64,000 nt of DNA, taken from Labia minor (taxonomy: Eukaryota; Arthropoda; Insecta; Dermaptera; Spongiphoridae). Positions 11,687 to 24,016 of the stretch are shown one piece after another. Each line of letters opens with the position of its first letter. The first letter of the stretch is position 1. The notes under the pieces were generated by a model that saw only the letters and a list, made by a program, of their open reading frames with translations, did no database searches and was not told the origin of the DNA. A program made the position numbers and the translations under genes. The stretch is from positions 13,064,225-13,128,224 of the forward strand of contig OY720347.1 of NCBI GenBank assembly GCA_963082975.1, in the 5' to 3' direction.

Positions 11687-13164
11687 CTATAGTCTATATT
11701 TGCGAACATAAAAGTCTTTATTATGATAAAGATGGAAGCGTCCCGATGTTCGAATATTGCTTAGTAAAGCTACGTCACTTTTGCGGGATTCTGCTGTTGC
11801 TGTCGATGTAAATTTGTGGGTGTAGGTGCGAAGTGCTCTTTCAGCCCAGGTCTGTGCTCTTGGGGTTTCTGCTGTCATTCCACGCTGTCTTCGATCGAGA
11901 TAATCAATCACGTCGTCGTAGTAATTATGTCTGGAAACAAAAGAAACCTATCTCTGTTAGTAGGTATTATCTAAATATCTCTATCAATTGATAGGTAAGT
12001 ATAAAAGATCTGTCTTATTTTTATCATATATAAATATCTTCTATTAATTATTTTAAAAAAATAAAACTGTTTCATTATTTTTAATTTTTATAATAAATAC
12101 TATATATATATAAAGGCGCCATTGGGTGTGTGGGTAGCGAACCTGCCTTACATTCACATGGTCCCGGGTTCAAGTCCCGGGCCTGGCAAGGGAATTTCCC
12201 TATCAGGGGTCTATGGGACGGAGTCAACCCAGCCTCCGGGAACAACATTGGGGAAAAGCTACTTGATAGCGCCTCCGATCAAGAAAATCAAGGTAAAGGT
12301 TGAGAGGACACCTCATTGATATAACCAGCTAGATAGGCGTTGTCCTTGCGTAGGATGTACTAAGTCAGAGGTTTTTTTATACTATATATATATGTATATA
12401 AATTATATAAAATAATGATAATTTAAAAAAATTGGTAATTGTTTAGTCTAACCGATGTATCATGGATTTGGATAAAACTTACAAGAAGATTCTTTTTTTG
12501 ATTTCAATCAAACTTTCCTTAAGAAGTATGCGGCGGCCGCTTCTAATTTACGAGATAAAAATTATTAAAGCTTGACAGATAAATTTTAGTTATGAATGTG
12601 TAGCCATTCAATAATGTTTTATTGATTCACTAATTTTTTACTTATTCACTAATTTTCGGGGTTTACAAGTTCGGTTTGGATATAGGAAAATTATTTAATT
12701 AATTTTTTTTTAATTGAACTTATAAAAAAAACAGAAAATTAGTGGAGCTCTCTGGTGGTCAAATAATAAAACATGGTAGCTAAATAGACTATCAATGGAT
12801 TTATGTGAAAACAATTTTTATCTCATAAACGAGAAGAAAAGTAACTAAAGAAAGTTTGTTTGGAATCAATAAAGGAATCCAGTGGTAAAGTTTTATCCAA
12901 ATCCATCATACATCGGTTAGACTGAACAATTACAAAAAAATTTAGATGGGCTAAACTGCTATCTACTATATAAACAAAATAAAATATATCACATTCATAC
13001 CTGTAATCATATATATAGTTGTATGCAGCCCTTCTGGGTTTAACCCAATGTTTGTTAATAACTAATTTAAAAGGGTCTTTTGCAGGTCTTGAAGGTGGTG
13101 CTGGAGTTTCCTCTACCAATGCTGGGGGTTCTTCTGCAGGAGGTGGAACTTCTTCTTCAGCCAT
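11687..13164 (-). CDS. fln: Flightin, thick-filament protein (complete, 2 coding exons)
   Basis: Flightin binds the myosin rod and sets thick-filament length and stiffness in insect flight muscle; outside Drosophila it occurs more widely in pancrustacean muscle. Coding exons 13001-13164 and 11687-11930 join in phase 2 (AG|A makes Arg), giving 135 aa. N-terminal third: acidic and proline-rich (MAEEEVPPPAEEPP), as in the fly protein. Core: HWVKPRRAAYNYIYDYRH, then NYYDDVIDYLDRRQ, PRAQTWAERALR, the WYR-domain signature. The end (YHNKDFYVRKYRL) matches the family's length and tyrosine-rich close. A 3' splice site lies 4 nt before the ATG, so a non-coding first exon lies upstream. A consensus 5' splice site (ggtaagtg) directly follows the TAG stop and may start a 3' UTR intron. 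The intron holds a SINE and a foldback MITE. Identification is firm. Confidence 0.95.
12114..12379 (+). mobile_element. tRNA-derived SINE, copy 1
   Basis: Starts aggcgcc. It carries an A-box-like gggtagcgaacctg and a perfect pol III B box GGTTCAAGTCC (12167-12177), then a shared body (gacggagtcaacccagcc, cctccgatcaagaaaatcaa) and a T-run after gtcagagg. Two more copies are at 32128-32382 and 59859-60056. It lies in the flightin intron, opposite to the gene. Confidence 0.8.
12433..12933. mobile_element. Foldback MITE family E, copy 1 (with extra internal DNA)
   Basis: Left arm begins ggtaattgtttagtctaacc; right arm is the complement ending gttagactgaacaattac. The arms also share gatttggataaaact and acgagataaaaatt in inverted order. 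It is about 200 bp longer than copies 2 and 3 because of an AT-rich insertion near 12640-12780. Lies in the flightin intron. Confidence 0.7.
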
Positions 13165-13422
13165 TTCACTAAAATTTTGTATTTTTTCTGTTAAATTAAA
13201 GTATAATTGATATATATATTTTAATTTATCACAATCTCCCCAATACTATTAAAATAATTTTTCCTTTTTCTTAGAAAATCATAATTTAAATTTTATACAT
13301 TTACCACATACATATTCATAGAAAATAAAGTAATCATACGATTTTGTACTTATATTTAAGTATATTTTATTTTTTAAATAACATATATATATATATATAT
13401 ATAGATAGATAGATAGATAGAT

Positions 13423-14491
13423 AAAGTTTCCGGCCTGACCTTTTTTTTTGCTTTATTTTTCAACATAATCTCCATCAAGACTGATACATTTCTCATAACG
13501 GTGTTCTAATTTAGCTAATTCATTTAATTAATTAATTAATTTAAGTCTTATCAACAGTTATGAATCGACGCAAAAATTCGTTTGGGTTACGCCTACAGCG
13601 CCAAATTTTAGGTAGAAATGGTTTTTCGAAGCAGTTTTTGGTCTAACGTTAGCAAACGCGGCACCCATCTTGCACACAGCTTTTTACCGACCGACGATAG
13701 TAAGGGAGGTATTGTTTTCACACCAAATTTCACATGTGGAGATTTTTACATATCTCCACGAATCATGCATTTTCTTAACAGAAAAAAGTATTTTTAGCAT
13801 GATGTCTGTCCGTCCGTCTGTCCGTCTGTCCGTCCGTCTGTCCGTCCGTATAGATGTGTACAGCCTGAACGGCTTAACGGATTTTGATGAAATTTGGTAT
13901 ATTTACTTAATGCATCAGTGGGATGAATTGATCAACTTTTGGTGCAGTTCCGGAAACCGGAAGTGGTAGTATTAGCGATCGACGATAGGAAGGAAAGGGT
14001 TATTTTCACACCAAAGGAGATGTTTTTATATATCACCACGAATCATGCACTTTGTATTGGTTTTATCCTCGAGAAAAATCATATTTATTAGTTTTTTCTT
14101 GATTTAAAATTATATGACGTCATCCAGCCATTCATGACGTCACAGCCTCGGGTAACGCCGGCAACGCCGGCTACTTCAGCTATATATTATAAATAAAATA
14201 AAATTAAAAATATTTATGTTATATCCATATCTGTTTTTTATTACATTAATAGATATATTAAAATTATTTGAAATTGTTTCTGTAGCTGGAAATTAATTTA
14301 TTTCAAACCGTCGGTCGGTTCGGACCTGGCCACAGGTCAACTTATTTATGTGCAAATGGTTGTGCAAAATATTTCGCACACGTTCAGCTGACATCGTACA
14401 GGTCTCAGCTATCTTGAATGTTGAAAAATAAGGCAAAAAAAAAAAAATTCGTTTTTCTTGGTCTGGCCGGAAACTTTTCACCCCACCCTCG
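13423..14491 (-). mobile_element. Defective mariner split by a family A insertion
   Basis: The right end carries the same terminal repeat as 8670-8941, followed by TA. The left end has lost its outer bases against a GATA run (13403-13422). Minus-strand pieces: ERVRNILHNHLHINKL at the N-terminal side; worn NPNEFLRRFITVDKT and the C-terminal CISLDGDYVEK at 13440-13640. The coding part is broken by repeat A (13681-14339) and internal deletion. Confidence 0.75.
13681..14339 (-). mobile_element. Repeat family A, copy 1, nested in mariner
   Basis: Bounded by inverted accgaccgacg and cgtcggtcggt blocks near the two ends. It holds a tgtccgtc-type simple repeat (about 13805-13846), then acagcctgaacggcttaacg and cggaaaccggaagtgg. 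Related copies are at 39764-39995 and 61339-62213. No coding capacity; class unknown (a Helitron-like or other non-autonomous element is possible). Confidence 0.65.
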
Positions 14492-17118
14492 TATATATTT
14501 GGTTTATTATAAGTACTATTTATATTTGTATAAATTTCACCTTTTGATTAAGTTGTACGATTTAGTTAAGTTAAATTTCTCTTCTCAGGTAAATTAATTT
14601 GGTTAAGAGAATTCGTTCGAGTTTATTTCAAGGGTCTTCTCTTTTCTCTCTTGCCTGAAGAGGAATGTTGCCTGTCTGGTGATTAAAATTCTATTTATAG
14701 ATTCCCTTTGATTTGCCAGCGACATTGTCACAGAGGCAACATTCTTTACAAATTCCCCCTCCCCCCCACCATCTTTTATTTATCTATTTAGGTGTTCCAC
14801 TCAGTTGTTTCTTTTTCAGAAAGAATAATTAATAAAAATTGATAAATTTCTTTAAAATTTTGACTAAAATTGATATTCATTGGCAATGCGCGTGATGGAT
14901 CCACGTCTGCTGACATAACGCAAGACAATATGATTTTTGGACCGATTTCATTGAAAGATTAGCGTAATAGAGATGAGAATGTAAGTGTTATGAAACGCTA
15001 TGTGCTAACGAGTGAAGTGGGGGGACACCTGTCGACATTTTGGATTGCATCCAAAAGAGTGTGCTTAATCAAAATTAGCCACTGAATCTAATCATCTGAT
15101 TGAGAGTAGTGATTGAATTCAATCATTCTATAAAAATCAATCAATAGCAATCCATGCTCAAATCTTTCTAAACAAATCATGAAACAAACCCGAAATAAGA
15201 AAATTAATGTGTTTTATGAAATTTTAAATTAAAAAAAAAAAAAAAAACTAAAAATAAATAAAAATATTTTTTATAATTTCAATAAGATTATCTATCATTT
15301 TATTGTTGTTGTTTTGTTTTATATAAAATAAATAAATAAATAAATATGTTACTATAAATATTCCACAAATAGTTATATATACACGCACCAAAAATAAATT
15401 ATCAAAAAATTATTTATATCATTAAATAGATTAGTAGACTATAAATAATACATCAGTTAATCATCAAGCTCTTGTAGATTTTTAATGATTACATAACTAT
15501 TCATTAAATATTTAAAAGTGTGACTTTTAGTTAAATTGGAAAAATTTATTTATAAATAATTTATAAATATAGTTTTTATATTATTTTAATTTGTTCAGAT
15601 TTTTTTTAATATGTAAATTAAAAAATGAAATAAATAAATAAAAGTTTGCAGTTCTTTTTATAATACACATAAATATATTAAATTTTTTCAATTTTATTTT
15701 TTAAACTTAAAAAAAGTATTTTGGAATTTGATGTTAAATGTTAAATGTTTTTAAAAATTAATTATTAATAATTTAAATTTATCATCAAATTGTTTTAAAT
15801 AATTTATTTCTATGTAAAGCTTTAAACTCCAAACTGTCCTACTATCTATTATTTATTTATTTATTTATTTAATTCCTATTTTAAAAATTAAACAAATCTC
15901 TTTTGTAAAAAATAATTATTATCTCTTAATAATGTCTAATAATGTATAAAGAATATAAATAATATACCTGACTTATTATAATTTAAAAAAATAAAATAAT
16001 AACTTAAAAAATTAAAAATATAAATTATTGAATAAGTATGATTATTGTTGGTTAAGTATTACTCTAAAAAAACTTTAGTAATTAATATTTTTAGAATAAT
16101 GTTTTATATTTTAATTTCCAATTTAAATTGGAATTTTGTATAAAATGTATAAAATCTCTGGTTCTTTTAAATAAAATTAATTTATTTCATTAAATCAATG
16201 AGAAAATTAAATTAAAATAAAAATAAAAATTAATGAAATTTTAAAATGTCATCATTAATTTCTATACTTTCCTATCATTTGCTTTTTTTTCCTTGTTTAA
16301 TTTTTCGACTATTTTTCTATGTTTAATAAATAAGAATCAACTAATCTCTGGCATTTCTTACATCAAAGTGGATTTAGTTAATTTAACATCATTTATATTT
16401 ACGAACTACATTTACAAAAATTATAAAAAAAAACGACATATATTTTTAAAAAGAGATAGGAGAGAATTTAATTTTAAATATATTATATATTTCTATGATA
16501 TTAAGTTAATGGACTTACAATTACTTGATATGTTTTTTTTTTCATAAACATTTAATATACCAGCTGTCGAGGTAATAAATTTACATCACACTGACAAATC
16601 ATTAAATTATGGGTTATATTTCAATCGTAATAAATCATTGGCAAATGAAATGTATGTTTTAAGTTGTATTTTATTTTTATTTTTTTATTTTTATTGAAAT
16701 ATTGATGAGATAATTTCAATTAATAATTAATAGTATAATTTGTATTAATTGATTTAATTTTTAAAAATGAATAAAAATGTCTCATTTTCATATTCAAAAA
16801 ATATATGTATAGGTATATGTATTAAAAAATTATTTTGATTTAAATTTTTTATAAGAATTTTAAATTTCTCCTAATATTTTTTTCTAATTTAAAAATTAAT
16901 TATTAAATAAACATTTAATATATACTATATATTAGCCGAGAAAAATGCATTAAGTGAAAACAAAATATAAATAAATTTTTTATTTTATCACCTCTTCTCA
17001 ATATATAGGATGAATTTAAATGAATTTGAAAAAAAATAATTAATTTAGTTATAAATATTTATAATATTATATATAAAAGAGGACTTTTTTTCATTTATTT
17101 TAATAATAAATTTAAAAG
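14492..17118. other. Non-coding AT-rich stretch
   Basis: No exon or repeat family recognised. 14880-15150 is less AT-rich than its surroundings but has no open frame or splice pattern I trust. Short frames at 16293-16547 are low-complexity. Confidence 0.4.
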
Positions 17119-18300
17119 CAGGGCTTCGAACCGTTATTTTTTTCGTTTCGGTTTTCGTTCCGGTTCAATAAAAAAAAAAAAATATCAGTTCGGTTCCGGT
17201 TTTCGTTCCGGCAAAAATAACGGTTTTTTTCGGTTTTCGGTTTTCGGTTCAGCTCCGATTAATTAATTTTAAAGACCTTTTATTTGTATTAGAAATTTAG
17301 GTCGGGGTATGCCGAGTCTGCCATAAATATATAAAAATATTTCTTGCTTCCACCCTAAATCATACTACATGAATTGATACAATATAATATAAATAATAAT
17401 AATTAATTAAAGGTATAATAATTAGAAGTATATAATATAAGATGTTAATATAATTTATTAAACGAAACAAATAAGTATGAATATTTTTTTACATCCTTCT
17501 ACTTTCAAACACTCAACAAACGAAACAAATTCGTATATTTAATGTTAAAGTATACAGGATTCTTGGATATATTTACTTATAATTATAACTAGAATTATAA
17601 AAGATGAAAATTATACCTCTAATTATTAAAATATCTTCTAATATATTTTCATTTAAACTATTTCTATTGTCTCGTAAAATAAACTTTAAACCAGAGAAAG
17701 CTCTTTCAACACTAACTTGTGTTGCAGTATCTCCTAAAACCACCATTGCAATTTTGTTAAAATGAGGATATGTATTTTTATTTTCCTCCCAAAATTCTAA
17801 AATAAGTTTTTTACTGTCTAATCTTCGTACTTGGTCAAAGGTATTCAATATTTGTTTAAATTTATTTAATAATTTTATATATATTTATGAATCATTTTCT
17901 TTATATCATACATAACCCTGTAACAAATGGAATAAATAATTTAAAAAATTAATACTATCATTAAATCAAAATATCAGTATTAAACAAACGATGAAAACAT
18001 TAAATTCTGTATTGCGACTACGAGACGCTGCCAATACAACCGAAGGGAGAGTATGACTAGGACACTAATTTTTGAAACAAAGTTTTTAGCGACACCATGC
18101 AGTGCGAGGCATAACTAATTGAAAAAAATTCGGGCTTGGGTGTTGCCAAAACACCTCTTGTGGCAACTCTGGATTGAACACGTACTGAACCGAAATAAAC
18201 CGATATTATTTTTTTCGGTTCAGCTCCGGTTTTCGTTCCGACAAAAATACCGGTTTTTTTCGGTTTTCGGTTTTCGGTTCAGTTCCGGTTCGAAGCCCTG
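17119..18300 (-). mobile_element. Defective hAT transposon with perfect 8-bp TSD
   Basis: Terminal repeats cagggcttcgaaccg and cggttcgaagccctg, flanked by perfect TTTAAAAG (17111-17118, 18301-18308). The minus-strand frame 17573-17848 encodes the hAT C-terminal dimerisation domain (ATQVSVERAFSGLKFILRDN). The rest of the transposase is gone, so the element (1182 bp) is non-autonomous. Both ends carry clustered ttttcgg/ttccgg units in the same orientation, probably transposase-binding sites. Confidence 0.9.
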
Positions 18301-18308
18301 TTTAAAAG

Positions 18309-19680
18309 TTAATTTGTTTTTTTAAAGTAAATAAAACAAAAAAATTTTACAAGATGCAATCAAAAAATATTTCGAGTTAAATGAATACTAATTTTTAGTT
18401 TCATTTATAAGAATTTTTTAAAAAAATATCATTCCCACAAAATAATTCTCTTTAAAACAAGTACAAAATTTGTAAGAAAAAAATAATTTATCGCCATAAG
18501 TAATTCATATTTTCAAGCTATTATCAAAATATTAATAAATTATTAATATATTATAAGTCAAAAAATAAAATGTATTTTTTTTAATAGATACATATGTTAA
18601 ACACAAAAACGACTAAAGTAAATTTCATCTATTAATTATTTATTTTTAATTTAAAATTTGAATATATTATTAAAATGGTGTTAAATTATTATAAAAAGTA
18701 AAGATTAACTTGATCTAAATTTATGTTATTATATTATTATGTATATACAAACATTTAATCATGCTACTGATTTAAAATTTTATATTTTAAAAGAATTAAT
18801 TTATTTTATGAGTATATCAATTTAAGTAAATAATTTTTATTTTATAAAAAAAAATCGCTAATTATTTTTTTTTTTATATTATCTTATTTTTTTAATAAAA
18901 TTTATTTTATAATAAATTTGCATAAGCTTGTTAAAAAAAATGGATTTTAATTTATAATTGAGACACTAACAATATTTCAATAGAATCTTAATTGGAGAGA
19001 AATATACGAAAAATTAAATGATAGTAAAAATAATTAATATATTCCTTAAGATAAGAATTGTAATAAACACTGTAAATTAAAATGAATAAATTACAATATA
19101 ACATTTCAAATGTTTTATTAAAATTTTTAATTCTAATTTTTTTAAATTTGAACAATTCTATAAAAATAATTCAAAATTGTCTATCCTTTCATTTAGATAA
19201 TGAAATTTTACTAATACTATATATATATATATATATATATTAGTTATAATTAGTAATTTAGAATATAAACTCGAATTAAAAAAAGTATTTTTTTTTTATT
19301 TTTTAATTTTTAATTTTTTTTTTTTTTTTTTTGTTAATAATATAACTAAGCTAAGTAAGTCAAATTATTATTCAAACAATTCAGACACTCAATTCACACA
19401 GAGCCTTGAATGAGTTAATTTATTTTTTATACAATCAGAGTATATGTATTTATTTCTTTTAAAATAATTTAACAAAAAATTTATCACATCTTATTTGTTA
19501 ATTTTATTAAATGAACTAATGAAATTTCTAGTTAATTCCACTTTAATTTAATTTAATTTATATTTTGTTTATAAGAAAAAAAGTCATATATCAGTCACTT
19601 TTGAATAAAATTTGTATTTCGATAAAGTATATCTAATATTTTAATATTTTTTTATTTATTTATTTATTTTTATTTTTTGT
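18309..19680. other. Non-coding AT-rich stretch
   Basis: Extremely AT-rich, with A and T runs and a TA run near 19219-19242. No gene, RNA or transposon end recognised. Confidence 0.45.
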
Positions 19681-19730
19681 TGTTGCTTGAGTTATATTGA
19701 TGAGTGAGGGTGTGTATCGTTGAACGCACC

Positions 19731-19900
19731 TGTGGCAAGGTGTCTCCTGTCCGGGTGTAGCAGTAGTACTGAGGGGCTGAACAAGACCCGCAGCAGTCGA
19801 GAGCCGCAACATCCCCTTCCTCCCCCCTCCCCTCCCCTTCATCACAGAAGTCACGGCCACAGCGTGACTTTTGTCAACGAGTTACATATAAACAACAGCC
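19731..19900 (-). promoter_or_regulatory. GC-rich island: candidate promoter and non-coding first exon
   Basis: A sharp rise in GC within very AT-rich flanks. On the minus strand a TATA-like tttatatg (near 19885) is followed by GC-rich sequence ending in cttgccacag|gtgcgt, a good 5' splice site at 19730. Flightin has a 3' splice site 4 nt before its ATG and no visible first exon, so this could be its leader. Upstream (about 19930-19970) lie an E-box (catgtg) and a MEF2-like ctaaaatatt. Inference only; both-strand open frames here are ignored. Confidence 0.3.
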
Positions 19901-20011
19901 AACAAACAAATTTAACCTGAACATCGATCTCCGTCCACATGGCAATCAAAAGGGAGAATATTTTAGGGCACACACTGTAACCCCACTGTTTTATTACAAT
20001 AAAAAATTAGA

Positions 20012-20440
20012 TGGAGTGTCTCCACTCGACTATCTCGCAATTTGAATTGGATTAAATAACATAATATATTATATTTAAATTAAATTTAATTAATTATAAA
20101 TTATAAATAATAAATATTAAACGAGCGCATGTTTGGCTTTTTATTGATGGCATCACGTCACATGCTGGCGCGTGAGATTTGCAGTATTAAAAAATTAATT
20201 CTGGAACTTTCAGCGATTCAATCAAGCTGAAATTCTATATATAGCAGTTTTATACAATTTTTAATCATCTGAAAAACTATCAAACATACATCTTTATTTT
20301 TACGGTCAGTTTAGAGGAAAAAAAATCAAAACGTTGTAGGTAAATGACCCACTTCCGAATGAGCAACATTTCTCAACAGTTAATAGAAAACTACGAATTT
20401 TGAATAATGCCCGTATACCAAATTTCATGATTCTGGCAAC
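20012..20440 (+). repeat. Repeat family C, copy 1 (5' two thirds)
   Basis: Begins tggagtgtctccactcgac and runs to accaaatttcatgattctgg, matching the 5' part of the full copy at 37696-38352. The 3' hairpin and CA-rich part are missing. Confidence 0.75.
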
Positions 20441-20931
20441 TAGAAATGTGAAGATAATTCATTTATTAGAAAATTTTCTTCTTATCACAGATATATGCAT
20501 AAATTCAATCACAAGTGTATTAAAACTTTACAATGTTCAACTTATGGTACTACACATCATCATTCCATAATAACTTATCATTAAATTAATGATCTTGACT
20601 TTCCCCATAGGATATTTTTATAATATACTAAAAACAACACTTAAAAACATATTCATTGGCCTAAAAAAAGTATCATCCGATTAAATATAAAAACATAACT
20701 TTAATAATTTATAAATAAATAGATTAATGTGAATAGGTTAGTTTTCGAAAATACTCTAAAATGAATCATTTGTGTTTGAAGAAAAATTTCTGATTTTTTT
20801 TTTAAATACATCATTTAAAGTTTTTAATAATTTATCACATGAAAATTAATATAAAAAAATATTTTGAAAGTTATCTTGATTCATAAAAATAAATAAAATA
20901 AGTACAAAGAACAATACCAGAAATGGATTAT

Positions 20932-21136
20932 TTTTTTTTCTTTTGTTAATCTAAATTTTCAAATTTGTGTTTTATTTATAAATAAATAAATTATTATTTT
21001 TTAATTTTAATCAATGGAATTATTTTAACAATTTTTATTTTTTATTATTTAGATGGAAACGATATAATAAATGATATATATATTGTAAAATGTGAGATTT
21101 TAGTAGCATGATTTATATATAGAAGAATGATTTAGT

Positions 21137-21190
<54 letters not shown>

Positions 21191-22006
21191 CATATAATAC
21201 GAGGTTTGTTCAAAAGAAAAGGTGAATTTTGAAAAGTATTTATTTTTTCATCAATATCCATTTTGTCCCCTTCAAAGTAATTCCCTTCAGATATAATGTA
21301 CTTATACCAGCACTTCTTACAATCGTCGAAGCACTTTTTCGGTATGGCATCAGCTCGTTCTTCGATTCTGACTTTATCTCATCAATTGTGGCAAAGCGCT
21401 TTCCTTTCAATGGTCTCTTCAGTTTTGGGAATAGGAAAAAGTCACAGGGAGCCAAATATGGTGAATACGGTGGTTGAGGCAAGTAACGGTGTTGTTTTTG
21501 GCCAAATAATCACGAACAAGAATTGATGTGTGAGCTGGTGCATTATCGTGATGCAGAATCCATAATTTGTTTTTTCGCAATTCCGATCGTTTGAGCCGTA
21601 TTACTTCAAACAAACGTTTCATAACTTCCCTGTAGTATTCTTTATTTTTTAATTAAAAAATCGAAGAACACACAAAACAAACTTTTTCAGTTTTCAAAAA
21701 CAAACTACTAATCTAAAATGGCTGTTAATGTCAACATATGAGAAACATATGTGTCCCAATATAACAAAAAAAATTTCGATAATCGAATGTTTACAGCCAA
21801 TGAAAATTCTAAATTCACCTTTTCTTTTGAACAAACCTCGTACATATTTTACTAATTTCTTTATTTAGTATTTATTGTTTTTGTTTTTGTAAATATTTTC
21901 TTGAAACAAACACTTAGAAATTTTATGAAGATTTTTATGATATTTATCCCCATTCCATTAATCTGAATGACGAATTATTCGGGCAATACTCTTCATGGCC
22001 ATTATT
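20932..22006 (+). repeat. Local duplication, copy 1 (interrupted by mariner)
   Basis: Sequence on both sides of the mariner at 21200-21840 matches, in order, the uninterrupted sequence at 22578-22970. Shared blocks include attgtaaaatgtgagatt and tgaatgacgaattattcggg. No coding capacity recognised. Confidence 0.7.
21200..21840 (-). mobile_element. Internally deleted mariner with C-terminal catalytic domain
   Basis: Perfect terminal repeats cgaggtttgttcaaaagaaa with TA on both sides, 641 bp. Minus-strand frames give LWILHHDNAPAHTS and SPYLAPCDFFLFPKLKRPL, the second and third catalytic-aspartate regions of mariner (DD34D), with a frameshift between them. The N-terminal half is deleted. Confidence 0.85.
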
Positions 22007-22007
22007 A

Positions 22008-22577
22008 CTATCTCGCCATAGATAGTATTGCGATCACGACAATTTTCGATGTTGAGATTTTGATGTTTTTATACGTTTTGAAGGTTCCTGAATAATTTTC
22101 ACTAAGGTTAAGGAAAATGTCTGTGTGTGTGTGTATGTGTGTAGACAAGATTACGAAAAAACGGTTTGAGCTAGAATCATGAAATTTGGTACATGGGCAT
22201 TATTCAAAATTCGTAGTTTTCTATCAACTTTTGAGAATTGTAGCTCAACCGGATGAGAATCATTACCTCCAATGTTTTGATTTTTTTTTTCTTCTAAACT
22301 GACCGTAAAAGTAAAGATGTATTTTTGATAGTTTTTCACATACAAAAATTGTATAAAACTGCTATATATATAGCATTTCAGCTTGATTGAATCGCTTAAA
22401 GTACCAGCGCCAACACGTGACGTGGTGCCATCAACAATGAGCCAAACATTCGCTGGTTTAATATATATTTAATAATTTTAATTTATAATTTAATTAATTG
22501 AATTTAATTTAAATATAATATATGTGTTAATTAATCCAATTCAAATTTGCGCAATAGGTGAGTGGAGACATTCCAGA
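22008..22577 (-). repeat. Repeat family C, copy 2
   Basis: Starts at the hairpin actatctcgccatagatagt, contains a short GT run, cggtttgagctagaatcatg and tgaccgtaaaa, and ends near gtggagacattcc. It runs opposite to copy 1 and lies exactly between the two halves of the local duplication. Confidence 0.75.
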
Positions 22578-22970
22578 TTTATTTTTTTGTTGTTAATCAA
22601 AATTTTCAAAATTATGTCTTATTTATAAATAAATAAATTATTATTATTTAAATTTAATTTTAAAAATTTTTATTTTTCATTATTTGATGAAAATGATATA
22701 ATAATTGTAAAAACTAGAAATATTGTAAAATGTGAGATTGTTGTAGAATTTTTACTGTGATCGTTTGAAGAAAATTTTTTTATTAATTGTCCACAATTGA
22801 TATATATACTTTACTAATTTATTTCTTTAATTCTTTACCTATCATTCATTTTTGTAAATATTTTCTTAAAACAAACATTTGGAAATTTTATGAAGATTTT
22901 TATGATTTTTATCCACATTCCATTCATCTGAATGACGAATTATTCGGGCAACACTCTTCATCGCCATTAT
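22578..22970 (+). repeat. Local duplication, copy 2 (uninterrupted)
   Basis: Partner of 20932-22006, without the mariner. The start follows directly on family C copy 2; the end is near ttcatcgccattat. Confidence 0.7.
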
Positions 22971-23059
22971 ATTTCTATTAATATGATTAATTTTCTGTTT
23001 GCATTAGTAAGATGATTGAAATACCAAACAAGAAATACTTTGGTGCTACTTTCATCATT

Positions 23060-23340
23060 GGGCTTTCTTCACCCTCCACCCCTAAATCATGACCTTCGCC
23101 ATCCTTTGTTCTCATCATATACTCTCTCTCCCTCTCCCTCTTTCTCTCTATGCGTATTCTATTTGTTTCCCGGCCGTTGGCCAGCACCGTAGCGTTAGCT
23201 TAAATAAACGTCCCGACAGAAATTATCGTGTTGTGTATTTTTTTTTAACGTTTTGGCCAAAGACGAATTCGCCTGACGCTATTTCAGACCACGCATGTCC
23301 TTGAGAATGTCCTATCGATGAAATTGTCCTGTCAAAAAAA
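23060..23340. other. Less AT-rich island, unassigned
   Basis: Contains a CT-rich tract, aaataaacgtcccgacag and attatcgtgttgtg followed by T-runs and ttttggccaaagacg. The last part looks like an LTR end plus a tRNA-primer site, but no matching second LTR was found. No coding exon recognised. Confidence 0.25.
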
Positions 23341-23620
23341 TGACAAAATTCGCGGAAAATATTATTTCACTTTGATCTGGTGCGATGCAAAATAATTTTC
23401 ATTGATAAATTATAAGAAAGAAAGAAAAAAAAATGAACGAAATAAAAATAGAAATGTTTTTAATTTAAATCATGAATCGTATCTTCATCTGAAAAGGAAT
23501 GATTAATAGAGACAATAGTTTCAGGAATATCATCAATTTACCAGCATTATGAATAGCATTTTTAATTTAACAAATTAATCATTATTTATTTTAAAATATA
23601 AATACACTTACCATATATAT

Positions 23621-24016
23621 CAATGACTCTCAACCTTTTTTTTACCGCGGCACACTTTTAACGATTTAAAAATTTGGCGGCACACAAAGAAAAAGATAAT
23701 TGTAAAAGTTATTTTCTTACCTATAATTGACTGTGTAATATAGTTTATGAGAATAATCAGGGGTCGGCAACCTTTTTCAATAGTCGGGCACATTTCTGAA
23801 ATAATATAACAGGGGTGGGCATAGAGAGCCATATTGAAAAATCGAAAATGTTTAAGAGCCTGATCACAAAAATATTTTATCTTTTTTTTACATACATATA
23901 AAATAAATAAGTACTTTTTCTTAATTTGAACTTTACATTTGTAAAATTTGGCGGTAAATTCTGAAAATCTCGCGGCATCCGAAAGTGCTGCGGCACAGTG
24001 GTTGAGGATCACTCTG
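23621..24016. mobile_element. hAT MITE with nested fragments, TSD atatatat
   Basis: Ends caatgactctcaacc and ggttgaggatcactctg, flanked by atatatat on both sides. A subterminal ccgcggcacac block is shared with the copy at 28054-28369. Inner pieces caggggtcggcaacc (about 23758) and caggggtgggcatag look like left ends of other hAT MITEs inserted inside. Confidence 0.65.

Noticed and set aside
12167-12177. Second functional tRNA gene at the SINE head
   Set aside because: Has a B box but no complete cloverleaf and carries the SINE body; not a tRNA gene.
12122-12319. 65-aa frame with GPGK-like string
   Set aside because: Entirely inside SINE copy 1.
19720-19920. Open frames on both strands of the GC-rich island
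   Set aside because: Open only because GC-rich sequence has few stops; better read as promoter or leader.
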